DNA of 36,256 nucleotides from an uncultured Akkermansia sp. (GCA_947631435.1 CANRLM010000022.1:1-36256); one strand, 5' to 3'. Shown: positions 17,224 through 26,127, counted from the first letter of the stretch. A program made the numbers and translations. The notes: generated by a model from the letters alone, not told the origin.

Positions 17224-18108
17224 ATGAGATACGAGGGATTGTACACAGCTATTATCACTCCCTTTCGCGGCGGGGAGGTAGACGAGCCGGCTTTTCGTCG
17301 GTTAATTGATACGCAAATTGCCGCCGGGGTCACAGGAATCGTGCCCGTAGGCACTACCGGGGAATCTCCCACGCTGACGCATCGAGAGCACATGGATGTC
17401 ATCCGCATCGCCATCGAGCACTCAGCGGGACGCTGCCAGGTTATCGCCGGCACGGGATCGAACTCTACTGCTGAGGCCATCGCAATGACCAGAGAGGCAG
17501 AGCAAATGGGCGCTGACGGGACATTGCAGGTGTGTCCGTACTACAACAAGCCCTCACAGGAAGGACTTTATCGGCACTTCAAAGCTGTGGCAGAGAGCAC
17601 TTCACTGCCGGTTCTGCTCTACAGCATCCCGGGTCGCAGTGGAATCGAAATTGCGGTAGCGACGGCGGCGCGGCTGGCGAAGGATTGTCCGACGATACGT
17701 GGCATCAAAGAAGCCGGTGGTAGTGTGGAGCGTGTGAACCAATTGGTGCAGGCGTTGCCGGAGGATTTCTCCGTGCTTTCCGGGGATGATGGTCTCACGG
17801 TGCCGTTTATCTCGTGCGGAGCTGTGGGGCTGGTGTCGGTGACATCAAATGTGGCGCCGGTGCAGATGAAAGAACTGGTGGATGCCGCGCTGAGCGGTGA
17901 CGGCAAGAGAGCGCAAGCGTTGCAGAGGAAATACTACCCGCTGATGAAAGGGCTGATGAGCCTGGATGTGAACCCTGTACCGATCAAAGCAGCATTGGCG
18001 CTGAGGGGAGATATCACGTGGGAGCTGCGGCTGCCGCTGGCAGAGTTGGCAGAAGAAAAGCGGGAGCAGCTCGCGGAGCTTCTGCGCCGCTTCGATCTGA
18101 TTGCCTGA
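17224..18108 (+). CDS. dapA: 4-hydroxy-tetrahydrodipicolinate synthase
   Basis: Condenses pyruvate with aspartate semialdehyde, the first committed step of the diaminopimelate/lysine pathway that feeds peptidoglycan. It has 294 residues, the normal length. The substrate loop VGTTGESPT, the pair of tyrosines in CPYYNKPSQEG (Y106-Y107), the second tyrosine motif LLYSIPGRSG, and the Schiff-base lysine in GIKEAGG (K162) are all present, so it should be active. It is the first gene of a plus-strand operon: dapB follows after 28 bp, then folK, panB, an aldo/keto reductase and a transporter. A consensus promoter sits almost directly on the start codon, and a 9-bp inverted repeat lies just upstream of the promoter. 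Confidence 0.97.
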   Translation: MRYEGLYTAIITPFRGGEVDEPAFRRLIDTQIAAGVTGIVPVGTTGESPTLTHREHMDVIRIAIEHSAGRCQVIAGTGSNSTAEAIAMTREAEQMGADGTLQVCPYYNKPSQEGLYRHFKAVAESTSLPVLLYSIPGRSGIEIAVATAARLAKDCPTIRGIKEAGGSVERVNQLVQALPEDFSVLSGDDGLTVPFISCGAVGLVSVTSNVAPVQMKELVDAALSGDGKRAQALQRKYYPLMKGLMSLDVNPVPIKAALALRGDITWELRLPLAELAEEKREQLAELLRRFDLIA

Positions 18109-18136
18109 TTGTGACATATCGAAAAAAATCCAGACA

Positions 18137-18868
18137 ATGAATATACTCGTAACAGGTATCTCCGGGCGCATGGGACAAGCGGTGAAACAAGCCGTCGAAC
18201 TCTGCGCAGAAACCAACCTCGCTGCCACCCACGATGCAGGGCAGGATATCGCCGCCGCACTGAGCAAGGCGGATGGCGCCATTGATTTCTCCTTCCACGG
18301 TTTCACTCCGGAACTTGTCGCCACTGCCGTGGCGCAAAAGAAGCCGCTTGTCATCGGCACCACCGGGCATACGGATGAGGAACGCTCTGCCATTGCCAAA
18401 GCTGCCGGGCAAATTCCCATTGTTTTCTCCTCCAACTACTCCATCGGTGTAAACACCCTCTTCTGGCTCACTCGAAAAGCGGCGAGTATCCTGCAGGGCT
18501 ACGACGCTGAGATTGTGGAGATGCACCACCACCACAAACTGGACGCTCCCAGCGGGACGGCTCGTTCACTCGCCGAAAAAATTTGCGACGCGTGGGGAAT
18601 GGATTATCAAAAGGATGTGGTGCACGGGCGCGCAGGGCTTGTAGGCGCGCGGCCTCAACGCCAGATCGGCATGCACTCCCTGCGTGGCGGTGATGTGGTA
18701 GGAGATCACACTGTCATGTTCGCTACGGATGGCGAACGTGTGGAACTGACGCATAAAGCCGGCAGTCGCATGACATTCGCCGGTGGTGCCGTGCGCGCCA
18801 TGCTGTGGGTGAGCGCTCGCCCCGCCGGTCTCTACTCCATGCAGGATGTTCTCGGTCTCACAGACTGA
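18137..18868 (+). CDS. dapB: 4-hydroxy-tetrahydrodipicolinate reductase
   Basis: Reduces the DapA product with NAD(P)H in the diaminopimelate/lysine pathway. 243 residues from ATG 18137. The N-terminal nucleotide-binding glycine motif is VTGISGRMGQA, the mid-region has VIGTTGHTDEE, and the catalytic/substrate motif HHHHKLDAPSGTA carries the expected His pair, Lys and Ser-Gly-Thr. A longer reading begins at 18101 inside the dapA end, but the Rossmann fold starts directly at MNILVTG, so the shorter start is right. No clear ribosome-binding site precedes it. Its 3' end overlaps folK by 23 bp. Confidence 0.96.
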   Translation: MNILVTGISGRMGQAVKQAVELCAETNLAATHDAGQDIAAALSKADGAIDFSFHGFTPELVATAVAQKKPLVIGTTGHTDEERSAIAKAAGQIPIVFSSNYSIGVNTLFWLTRKAASILQGYDAEIVEMHHHHKLDAPSGTARSLAEKICDAWGMDYQKDVVHGRAGLVGARPQRQIGMHSLRGGDVVGDHTVMFATDGERVELTHKAGSRMTFAGGAVRAMLWVSARPAGLYSMQDVLGLTD

Positions 18869-19385
18869 ATCGTGCGGCGATGCCACCCCTGCCGTGCGAC
18901 GCACCGGGTTTTCCCTCGGCTCCAATCGCGGAGACCGTCTGGCGTACCTGGAACGCGCCTGCGATAAACTCGCCGAGCTCTTTGGCGACCTGAGACTCTC
19001 ACGCGTATACGAAACGAAGCCAGTGGGCTGTCCACCAGGAAGCCCGAATTTTCTGAACGCGTGCGTGGAAGTTTTCACCACGGAAGCTCCGGAAGAAATA
19101 CTTGAGCAAATTATGCGTATCGAAAGAGAACTCGGTAGAACGCGCAACGGAGAACACGGAGAGCCGCGCACCTGCGACATCGACCTTCTGTACTGTGGGG
19201 AAGAGCAACGGCAGAGCGAGCGACTCACCCTGCCCCACCCCCGCATCGCACAGCGGCGCTTCGTGCTGCAACCTCTCTGCGATATCGACCCCGAACTCAA
19301 ACTGCCGGGGCTGGATGGAACCATGGCAGACCTGCTGGCGCAACTACCCGGAGAAGGAAAAGATGTAAGTCTCTTTAACTTGTAA
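18846..19385 (+). CDS. folK: 2-amino-4-hydroxy-6-hydroxymethyldihydropteridine pyrophosphokinase (HPPK)
   Basis: Transfers pyrophosphate from ATP to 6-hydroxymethyl-dihydropterin in folate synthesis. 179 residues, slightly long because of a ~20-residue N-terminal lead. The family motifs are clear: FSLGSNRGDRLAYL, the FLNACVEV segment, RTCDIDLLY with the two magnesium-binding aspartates, and LPHPRIAQRRFVLQPL. It begins inside the last 23 bp of dapB, so translation is likely coupled. A shorter GTG start just after the dapB stop would remove most of the lead; I could not decide between them. panB follows after 7 bp. Confidence 0.93.
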   Translation: MFSVSQTESCGDATPAVRRTGFSLGSNRGDRLAYLERACDKLAELFGDLRLSRVYETKPVGCPPGSPNFLNACVEVFTTEAPEEILEQIMRIERELGRTRNGEHGEPRTCDIDLLYCGEEQRQSERLTLPHPRIAQRRFVLQPLCDIDPELKLPGLDGTMADLLAQLPGEGKDVSLFNL

Positions 19386-19392
19386 AACTTCC

Positions 19393-20187
19393 ATGACCAC
19401 AACGGAAAAAATCCGCGCAATAACAGCCTGCAAAGGGATACGTCCTGTTGTGCAGCTCACGGCGTACGATTACCCCACTGCGCGCCTGCTGGATGAAACA
19501 GGAGCCATTGATATGCTTCTGGTGGGTGATTCGCTGGGCATGATGGTTCTGGGTTACCCGGACACCACGAGTGTGACCCTGCAACACATGCTGCACCATA
19601 CCGAAGCCGTGGCACGCGCACACCCGCAGGCTCTGCTGGTGGCGGACATGCCGGTGCACACGTACGACACCCCTCAGCTGGCGGTACAGAGCGCAAAGGC
19701 GCTCATCGCCGCAGGTGCGGAGGCAGTGAAACTGGAGGGAGGAGCTGCTGTGCAGGAGCAAATACGAGCCATCATTTCCGCCGGAATACCCGTGCAGGGG
19801 CACATCGGGCTGCTTCCCCAGCATATCAAGGAGGACGGCGGCTACCGCATGCGAGGAAAAACGGATGAAGAGGTAGAGACGCTGCTGCGCGATTTGCGGG
19901 CCGTGGAGGCTGCGGGGGTGTTTTCGGTTGTCATCGAATGCACCCGGGCGGAAGCGGCAGCGCAGCTCACGGCCTCCTCTTCTGTCATCACGATCGGCAT
20001 CGGATCCGGGCACGGTACTTGCGACGGCGAAGTGCAGGTCTTCCACGATCTCGTAGGCGGTTTCCCCTGGTTTGTGCCACGATTCGCAGCTCAGCACGCG
20101 CACACATCGCAAGACATCAAAGCAGCTGCGCAAGCCTGGGCAAAAAGCTTGATACTTCCTCCATCCACCACCTTGTCCGGACAATGA
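19393..20187 (+). CDS. panB: 3-methyl-2-oxobutanoate hydroxymethyltransferase (ketopantoate hydroxymethyltransferase)
   Basis: Makes ketopantoate from 2-oxoisovalerate, the first step to pantothenate and coenzyme A. 264 residues, normal length. The motifs LTAYDYPTARLLDETG, LLVGDSLGMMVLGY with a metal-binding Asp, VKLEGG and IPVQGHIGLLPQ are all as expected. The loop usually written IGIGAGPxxDGQ reads IGIGSGHGTCDGEVQVFHD, apparently one residue longer and with altered side chains near the active site. It overlaps the next gene by ATGA (20184-20187), so the aldo/keto reductase is translationally coupled to it. No panC, panD or panE is in the window. Confidence 0.95.
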   Translation: MTTTEKIRAITACKGIRPVVQLTAYDYPTARLLDETGAIDMLLVGDSLGMMVLGYPDTTSVTLQHMLHHTEAVARAHPQALLVADMPVHTYDTPQLAVQSAKALIAAGAEAVKLEGGAAVQEQIRAIISAGIPVQGHIGLLPQHIKEDGGYRMRGKTDEEVETLLRDLRAVEAAGVFSVVIECTRAEAAAQLTASSSVITIGIGSGHGTCDGEVQVFHDLVGGFPWFVPRFAAQHAHTSQDIKAAAQAWAKSLILPPSTTLSGQ

Positions 20188-21161
20188 CCTACACCGAAAT
20201 CGGCAGCAGTGGCATCCGCGTTTCGCGTATCTGCGTGGGCGGCATGTCCTTTGGCACTCCTTCGGAGGATTTTCGTCTCTGGACGTTGAATCAGGCTGCA
20301 ACGACCGAGATGATCGCACACGCCCTGGAAGTAGGCGTAAATTTCATCGACACGGCGAACTGTTACTCGCACGGCACGAGTGAGCAATTCATTGGTCGCG
20401 CCCTCAGGGAGCTCGGAGTATCGCGGGAGAACGTCGTCCTCGCCTCCAAGGTATATTTCAACGAAGGCATGCTGTCTCGGGATGCCATCCTGCGGGAAAT
20501 TGACGGATCCCTTCAGCGCCTCGGAACAGATTATCTGGATCTCTACTACATCCACCGTTTCGATTATACCACGCCCATTGAGGAAACGATGGAGACGCTC
20601 GACAAATTGGTGAAAGCGGGAAAGGTTCGTGCGCTGGGGGCCTCTGCCATGTATGGCTACCAGTTTCATAACATGCAACTGGCGGCGGAAAAGAATGGGT
20701 TGACTCCCTTCTCTGCCATGCAGAATCACTACAACCTCATTTACCGCGAGGACGAACGTGAGTTGATCCCCCTCTGCCGCCAATACAACGTCTCTCTCAT
20801 TCCGTACAGTCCGCTGGCGGGCGGACATCTCACTCACAGAGGGTGGAACACGGACAGCGCTCGCAGCAGGACGGATCGCAATCTGCGCAACAAATATGAC
20901 GCCTCACGAGGGGCAGACGTACACATCGTAAATCGCGTGGCTCAGGTTGCAGAGGAGAGAGGAACATCCATGAGCGCCGTAGCTCTGGCGTGGCTCTTCG
21001 CAAAGGGAGTGGCTTCTCCCATTGTCGGAGCAACGAATGCTGCACACTTTGACGATGCGGTTGCCGCGATGGAGCTGGAGCTCACGAAAAAAGAAATCGA
21101 GCAATTGGAAGAGCTCTATACTCCGCACGCCGTCTCCGGAGCACGTCCTCCCATCGTTTAA
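20184..21161 (+). CDS. Aldo/keto reductase, YajO-like
   Basis: NADPH-dependent oxidoreductase of the (beta/alpha)8 barrel type, 325 residues. The catalytic tetrad is visible as D56 and Y61 (FIDTANCYS), K89 (LASKV) and H124 (YYIHRFD). The segments HYNLIYREDEREL and LIPYSPLAGGHLTHR closely resemble E. coli YajO from memory. The start is fixed by the ATGA overlap with panB; an apparent longer reading frame to the left is just open sequence within panB. The physiological substrate is unknown. Its coupling to panB makes ketopantoate (or its lactone) a reasonable but untested candidate; a general aldehyde reductase is the conservative alternative. Confidence 0.93.
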   Translation: MTYTEIGSSGIRVSRICVGGMSFGTPSEDFRLWTLNQAATTEMIAHALEVGVNFIDTANCYSHGTSEQFIGRALRELGVSRENVVLASKVYFNEGMLSRDAILREIDGSLQRLGTDYLDLYYIHRFDYTTPIEETMETLDKLVKAGKVRALGASAMYGYQFHNMQLAAEKNGLTPFSAMQNHYNLIYREDERELIPLCRQYNVSLIPYSPLAGGHLTHRGWNTDSARSRTDRNLRNKYDASRGADVHIVNRVAQVAEERGTSMSAVALAWLFAKGVASPIVGATNAAHFDDAVAAMELELTKKEIEQLEELYTPHAVSGARPPIV

Positions 21162-21181
21162 CCTTCTACTTTTTCCCCTTC

Positions 21182-22483
21182 ATGCCTTCTCAGCAACAAC
21201 CATCGGGGAAACCCGCCTGGCGCGCTTTTTGGAGCCTGCTGTGCATCCAATCTATCAACTCATTGAACGAAAAAGGCGTGCAGTTCATCCTCATCGCTCT
21301 GGGCATCTGGCTGGGGCGTATGTTGCAGTACCCTCTTTCCGTCCTCATCGTGGTGCCGTTTGTTTTATTTTCTCCGGTAGCGGGATGGATTTCTGATCGT
21401 TACTGTAAGACCAAACTTCTGCGCTCCATGGTGCTGTTGCAGGTTGTGGCCCTCGTGGGCATCGTCACCGGGCTCTTTATGCACAGTGTGGCAACCTCCG
21501 TGCTGTTCTTCTCCGTCTTTTGCGTGCAGGCGATGTTTTTCAGCCCCGCAAAAAAGGGTCTGGTGAAAGATATGGTGGGCACGCAAAATATCGGGTTCGC
21601 CAGTGGAATGCTGGAAATCAGCTCACTCCTCGCCCTGCTTGTGGGGCAGGTGGGAGCCTTGTGGGTGGTGTACGAACTGTTACGGCGCTGGGGGGAAGAC
21701 GCAGGCTGGGAAGCAGCGGCGTGGCCCTGCGGCGCGTGCCTGTTCACGGCGCTCAGTGTGTACGCCCTGAGCCTGTTTCTGCCCTGCTACCCGGCGCAGA
21801 GCACGCGGACGTGGAAGCGCAGCATCCTCTTTGAACACCTGACGCAACTCAAAATGCTGTGGAGCGATCGTATCCTTCGCTACAGCGAGATAGGCATCGG
21901 CTTCTTCTGGTTCATCGCTGGGGTGATGATGCTTATCGCTCTGCAAATGGCAGAGGAGGCACAAGGAGTGGCTAGCCCGACAAGCAACGCGCAGCACTTC
22001 ATGCAAGTGCTCGGACAGCAAAAGGATTCCGCCATGCTCATTGCATGGATCAGCGGAGGCTCAGTGCTGGGCGGCGCGCTGGCATCCATGCTCTGCCGGA
22101 GGAGCATCAACATACGCCTCATCGTTCCCGGCGGCATCGGCATCTTCCTCTCGTGCTCTGCCCTGCAGCTGCTGCCGTACGGGCATCCTCTCTTCTATGC
22201 ATCTCTTGCCGGAGCAGGTTTTTTTGCCTCCGGATACTTGGTGCCGCTCAATGCGTTGTTGCAGGATCACGCGGATGATGCTCGCCGCGGCGATGTCATT
22301 GCAGCCGGGAATCTGGTGGACTGCGCTCTGGGTATCCTGGCGGTAGTAGTGCAGCTCGGGATGCGCGCAGCGGGGATGGATGCTCGGATGCAGTGCGCTG
22401 TGCTGGGAGTCGGAGCGCTGCTCATCACCCTATACCTCACCCGCGAGCTCCGAACCGCCCCTCCTCTCGGAAGTCAGCGTTGA
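21182..22483 (+). CDS. Major facilitator superfamily transporter, LplT-like
   Basis: Polytopic inner-membrane protein of 433 residues with about 12 hydrophobic segments. Its layout resembles the lysophospholipid flippase LplT: an N-terminal SINSLNEKGVQF in helix 1, the cytoplasmic loop between helices 2 and 3 reading GWISDRYCKTKLLR, and FFSPAKKGLVKDMVG after helix 4. LplT moves lysophospholipids across the inner membrane for re-acylation. The matching acyltransferase (Aas) is not adjacent or fused here, so the assignment is by resemblance only and the substrate could differ. It is the last gene of the dapA operon, starting 20 bp after the reductase, and its end overlaps the convergent dciA gene by 10 bp. 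Confidence 0.8.
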   Translation: MPSQQQPSGKPAWRAFWSLLCIQSINSLNEKGVQFILIALGIWLGRMLQYPLSVLIVVPFVLFSPVAGWISDRYCKTKLLRSMVLLQVVALVGIVTGLFMHSVATSVLFFSVFCVQAMFFSPAKKGLVKDMVGTQNIGFASGMLEISSLLALLVGQVGALWVVYELLRRWGEDAGWEAAAWPCGACLFTALSVYALSLFLPCYPAQSTRTWKRSILFEHLTQLKMLWSDRILRYSEIGIGFFWFIAGVMMLIALQMAEEAQGVASPTSNAQHFMQVLGQQKDSAMLIAWISGGSVLGGALASMLCRRSINIRLIVPGGIGIFLSCSALQLLPYGHPLFYASLAGAGFFASGYLVPLNALLQDHADDARRGDVIAAGNLVDCALGILAVVVQLGMRAAGMDARMQCAVLGVGALLITLYLTRELRTAPPLGSQR

Positions 22484-23019
22484 ATGAAACGCAACCGTTT
22501 CACACAGCCCATGCCCAGAACACCATTGAGGGCGGTCATCAGTCTCTTCTGCTGGCGCTGCAATTCAAATCGCACAGCAGGATGCGGCGCGGCGATGATG
22601 GCGAGGCCATCGGAGAGAGAAATAAACTGCGCGTGCTCCGCCAGGTACTCTCCGGCGGCTTTGCGCCAGGCATCCGCCAGCATAGCGGAATCAAATTCTC
22701 CCTCGTGCAAATTGAGTTTGCTCATCACTTCTGCCAGAAGGGATTTCATCCCGCGCACATTTGCCCCTACGGGCAACAAGGGTTCCTCGCCGAAGAAATC
22801 TTCCAGAGCCTTCCGCCTGTAACACTCTCTCCCGGTGACAACGCGCTCCGGACGCTCGGAACCATCGGGGTACATCCTGAACACGTAGCGAGACTTCGAA
22901 GAACGCCCCCTCATCATGGTGCGCACCGCCCTTTTTGTAGCAGCATCCGGCGGCATTCCCGCGGATTTTCCGCCCTTTTTGCGAGGAGAATCAGAAGATG
23001 TAGAACGGCGACGAAGCAT
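22474..23019 (-). CDS. DciA-like (DUF721) replicative helicase loader
   Basis: 181 residues from ATG 23019. The N-terminal ~90 residues are basic and low-complexity (MLRRRSTSSDSPRKKGG). The C-terminal part has the DUF721/KH-like pattern: WRKAAGEYLAEHAQFISLSD, then G-LAIIAAPHPAVRFEL, a helix QRQQKRLMTALNGVLG, and a final VKRLRFIQR strand. DciA is the common bacterial loader of the DnaB replicative helicase where DnaC is absent (family knowledge). The frame stays open upstream to 23106, but that start would overlap the ferredoxin, so I reject it. It is co-directional with the ferredoxin gene 83 bp upstream and overlaps the transporter gene tail to tail. Confidence 0.8.
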   Translation of the reverse strand: MLRRRSTSSDSPRKKGGKSAGMPPDAATKRAVRTMMRGRSSKSRYVFRMYPDGSERPERVVTGRECYRRKALEDFFGEEPLLPVGANVRGMKSLLAEVMSKLNLHEGEFDSAMLADAWRKAAGEYLAEHAQFISLSDGLAIIAAPHPAVRFELQRQQKRLMTALNGVLGMGCVKRLRFIQR

Positions 23020-23102
23020 GAAAGAGACAAGAAAAAAGACCCCGGGCGAGAAAAACCGCTCCGAGGCCTGAAAAACGGAATAAAGACACGAGAGACGAGA
23101 AA

Positions 23103-23336
23103 TCACTCGCCATCATCCCCGATCGCCTGAACGGGACAACCTTCCATGGCCTCAGTGCAGGAGGCAATCTCCTCATCGGTCGCAGGTTGCTTTTTTACGT
23201 AAGAAACGCCCTCATCATCATCGCGAGCGAAGAAGTCGGGAGCCGATTCCCGGCAGAGGTCGCAGTCGATGCAATTGCTATCGACATAGAACTTTCCGGG
23301 AACATTTTTCTCATTTTTTTCATCAATATCAGCCAT
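23103..23336 (-). CDS. [4Fe-4S] ferredoxin
   Basis: 77-residue acidic electron carrier. Cysteines C22, C25 and C28 (CIDCDLC) and C67 (GCPVQAI) fit ligation of a single [4Fe-4S] cluster; the usual fourth Cys of the first motif is replaced (RESAP), so a second cluster is not possible. C60 is an extra cysteine that could form a disulphide. The start is ATG 23336 (MADIDEKN); an upstream reading to 23516 runs through the divergent lnt gene and is not credible. The redox partner is unknown, and neither neighbour is a redox enzyme. Confidence 0.92.
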   Translation of the reverse strand: MADIDEKNEKNVPGKFYVDSNCIDCDLCRESAPDFFARDDDEGVSYVKKQPATDEEIASCTEAMEGCPVQAIGDDGE

Positions 23337-23440
23337 AATGTGCAGGGCGCTCCTGGCCCGCAGATATGATGCCTGATGTTTTTTACGAAAGCAATCTTTT
23401 TTTGTTGCAAGGCGGGATTTTTGAGAGGAGAATGAGGTGC

Positions 23441-25372
23441 ATGCAAGCAAGCCACCTCTCGGAAAAGGGATCACCTGAACCATCTGCTCCACGCGAGGCG
23501 CGAGTTGCCATGGCATGGTGGGTGCGCTATCTGCTCAGCATCGGCGGCGGGCTCACGATGGCGATGGCGTTTCCTCCGTACGACTGCGGAGACTTAGTGT
23601 GGCTTGGGCTGCTCCCACTGCTCAGCGCATTGTGGTGCGGCGGGGGAAAACGCAGCCGGAAAACTTCCTTCGCGCTTGGCTGGGTCTTCGGGATGAGCTG
23701 GTACAGCGTGAGTTTTTGGTGGATTCACGAGGTAGGGAATGTCTTTGACATCCCGATGGGGGTCTTCATGGCTGTTGCTTTCGTGCCGCTCATGGCAGTA
23801 TATGCCGTGTTGCCGGGGCTATGGGCGCTCGTAGCCGGTCGTATGCTCATGCCATTGCAGACGCCGGAAACCATCGACGGAGAAGCAATGGAGGAACGTC
23901 GTCAGCGGTGGGACGAATGGGTGAAAGCAGATCTCTTTTCCTCCGTTCGTGCTGCGCTGGGCTGCGGCGCTCTCTGGGTTTTGGTAGAATGGCTCCGCGG
24001 AAAGGGCGCTCTGGCGTTTACGTGGAACAGCCCGGGCATGGCTCTCTACAATGGTCTTTCCTTCGTACAGTGGGCAGAATTTGTGGGCACCGCGGTGCTC
24101 TCGTTCATCCCGATCAGCATGGCGGTCATCCTCTGGCGAGCCTTCCGGCGCACGGTTCTGTGTTTCCGAAGGGTAGGACGAGGCTGCCGTCCGTGGGATT
24201 TTTACGCCGGAGTTGTTATTCTTTTCGGACTTTTTACAGGCGGGCTGGCACTTTCCACGGCATATTCCCCGGCACGCATGCTACGGGAAAGAGAAACAGT
24301 TTCCTTGCCCGTGCTGGCAGTGCAGATCAACAAAGACCAACTGGAACATATTCGCGAAGAACGTTCTCCTGCTCAGTACCGCCAGTATCTCAACGCCACT
24401 GTGCAGGCATACAATGAGATCGCGAGAGATACCATGCAACGCGCCACGAAGATGCAGGATATGGGGCTTACGCTTCAACTACCGGTCTGGGTTGTCTGGC
24501 CGGAGAGCGCGTTGCCCTTCCCTCTCTTGCGAAGGGAAGATGCTCCCGGAGAGATTCTGCCGGACGCAATGACTGATGACAACCTCATGAGTAAGGAAGG
24601 TCTGCCCCTGGCTCGACAACGTGTGCAGGAGCTTGGCGGACCGGATTTTGTGCTCTTTACGGGGGTGGACGAAGTTCTCTTCCGACGCAGCGCCATGGGA
24701 AATCGCCCAGTCGGTATGCTCAATTCCCTCGCCTGCATCGCAGGAGATTGGGCAAGCCTCAAAACCGTCTCAAAGCAACACCTTATGCCCTTTGGTGAGT
24801 ACATTCCGCTGGCACAGGATGTAGAATGGATCGGTCGTGCCTACTCCAGGATCACTGGCACGCAAGTGGGCGAAGGCATCCGCCCCGGAAAAGGCACCGA
24901 GCCGTTAGTCGTCCCCGCTCCTGGGTTGGATAAAAACATCGGGGTAATCCCCGCCATCTGCTACGAAGACACTGTAGGGGATCTGTTGCGCCGATTTGCC
25001 CGCCCCGGCGCGCAAGTGATCGTCAACGCGTCCAATGACGCGTGGTTCCGCAAATCGGCATGCGGAGTACAGCAAGCGCGATCCGCCGCCATGCGCTGCA
25101 TTGAGCTGCGACGTTCCATGGTGCGCGCGGCGAATATGGGTGTCTGCTGCAGCATCGCCCCGAACGGAGCAGTGATTCACTCTCTGCTGAAAACGGACGG
25201 GACCCCGCACCTGCCGGGCTATAGCTACGGTGTGCTGCCGGTGGATCCAAATGCCGGACTTACCTTGTACGCCCGTTGGGGCGACTGGGCGGTGTGGGTC
25301 TGCCTGCTTGTCGCCCTGCTCTGCCTGCTGCCGAGTTTCAGGAGCAAACGGGGAAACCATCAACCCGCCTGA
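23441..25372 (+). CDS. lnt: Apolipoprotein N-acyltransferase
   Basis: Adds the third acyl chain to the N-terminal cysteine of lipoproteins in the inner membrane. The N-terminal membrane domain (from about residue 25) has FPPYDCGDLVWLGLLPLL and FGMSWYSVSFWW-like helices. The C-terminal nitrilase-type domain carries the catalytic Glu in VWPESALPFP (E355), Lys in SKQHLMPFGEY (K445) and Cys in ICYEDTVGD (C507). At 643 residues it is clearly longer than E. coli Lnt (about 512), with insertions in the membrane and periplasmic parts. The start is uncertain: ATG 23432 and 23441 both follow GAGAGGAG, and MAWW at 23510 would remove a hydrophilic lead of about 20 residues. It converges with pdxJ and overlaps it by 13 bp. 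Its clients include the adaptor and thioredoxin-fold lipoproteins in this window. Confidence 0.93.
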   Translation: MQASHLSEKGSPEPSAPREARVAMAWWVRYLLSIGGGLTMAMAFPPYDCGDLVWLGLLPLLSALWCGGGKRSRKTSFALGWVFGMSWYSVSFWWIHEVGNVFDIPMGVFMAVAFVPLMAVYAVLPGLWALVAGRMLMPLQTPETIDGEAMEERRQRWDEWVKADLFSSVRAALGCGALWVLVEWLRGKGALAFTWNSPGMALYNGLSFVQWAEFVGTAVLSFIPISMAVILWRAFRRTVLCFRRVGRGCRPWDFYAGVVILFGLFTGGLALSTAYSPARMLRERETVSLPVLAVQINKDQLEHIREERSPAQYRQYLNATVQAYNEIARDTMQRATKMQDMGLTLQLPVWVVWPESALPFPLLRREDAPGEILPDAMTDDNLMSKEGLPLARQRVQELGGPDFVLFTGVDEVLFRRSAMGNRPVGMLNSLACIAGDWASLKTVSKQHLMPFGEYIPLAQDVEWIGRAYSRITGTQVGEGIRPGKGTEPLVVPAPGLDKNIGVIPAICYEDTVGDLLRRFARPGAQVIVNASNDAWFRKSACGVQQARSAAMRCIELRRSMVRAANMGVCCSIAPNGAVIHSLLKTDGTPHLPGYSYGVLPVDPNAGLTLYARWGDWAVWVCLLVALLCLLPSFRSKRGNHQPA

Positions 25373-26106
25373 AAGACGCGATCCATCGCCTCTCGCATCT
25401 CGCGCACAGCCGCTGCCAGTCCTACAAACATGGCGCGGGAAATAATGGTATGCCCGATATTCAACTCGGAGAGATGAGGCACCTGTGCAAGGAGCGGCAG
25501 AGAGGACACTCGGATACCATGACCTGCATGCACTTCCAAACCTCGTTCGTGAGCACACCGCGCAGCGTGAATGAGTCGCCGCAGTTCAGCATCTCTCTCA
25601 GCTCCGGCGGTGTCGGCAAAGCGCCCCGTATGCAACTCTACCATCGGAGCGCCGATAGCGGCAGATGCCTCCACCTGAGCAATATCCGGGTCGATGAACA
25701 TACTCACTCGACAACCAGCGGCGGCAAGAGAAGCAACGAGATGCTGCAACTCGCCGGAGCGGGACGCGACATCCAATCCTCCCTCGGTGGTAACCTCCTG
25801 CCGTCGTTCAGGAACGAGACAGACAAAATCCGGATGCAGGTTACACGCGAAATCAAGCATAGCAGGGGTGGCGCCCATCTCGAGATTCAGTGGCAGAGGG
25901 ATCTCGTGCCGCACAGCGTGGGCATCTGCATCCTGCATATGGCGGCGATCCTCGCGCACATGCAGGGTAATGGAATCTGCCCCGCCGATAAGAGCCGCGC
26001 GAGCAGCCTCCAGCACAGACGGCTCAGGAACAGCCTCCGTGACCACGCCGGCATAGCGAGCCTGACGCAGAGTCGCCACATGGTCGATATTAACCCCCAG
26101 CTTCAT
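25360..26106 (-). CDS. pdxJ: Pyridoxine 5'-phosphate synthase
   Basis: Condenses 1-deoxyxylulose 5-phosphate with 3-amino-2-oxopropyl phosphate, the last ring-forming step of deoxyxylulose-dependent vitamin B6 synthesis. 248 residues, normal length. The N-terminal LGVNIDHVATLRQAR, GADSITLHVREDRRH, VCLVPERRQEVTTEGG, ELHTGRFA and HAGHGI motifs are all intact, including the catalytic His, Glu and Arg positions. It starts 21 bp after purH on the same strand, so the two are probably co-transcribed. Confidence 0.97.
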   Translation of the reverse strand: MKLGVNIDHVATLRQARYAGVVTEAVPEPSVLEAARAALIGGADSITLHVREDRRHMQDADAHAVRHEIPLPLNLEMGATPAMLDFACNLHPDFVCLVPERRQEVTTEGGLDVASRSGELQHLVASLAAAGCRVSMFIDPDIAQVEASAAIGAPMVELHTGRFADTAGAERDAELRRLIHAARCAHERGLEVHAGHGIRVSSLPLLAQVPHLSELNIGHTIISRAMFVGLAAAVREMREAMDRVFQAG

Positions 26107-26127
26107 ATCGCAGTCCGAGGCGTAAAA

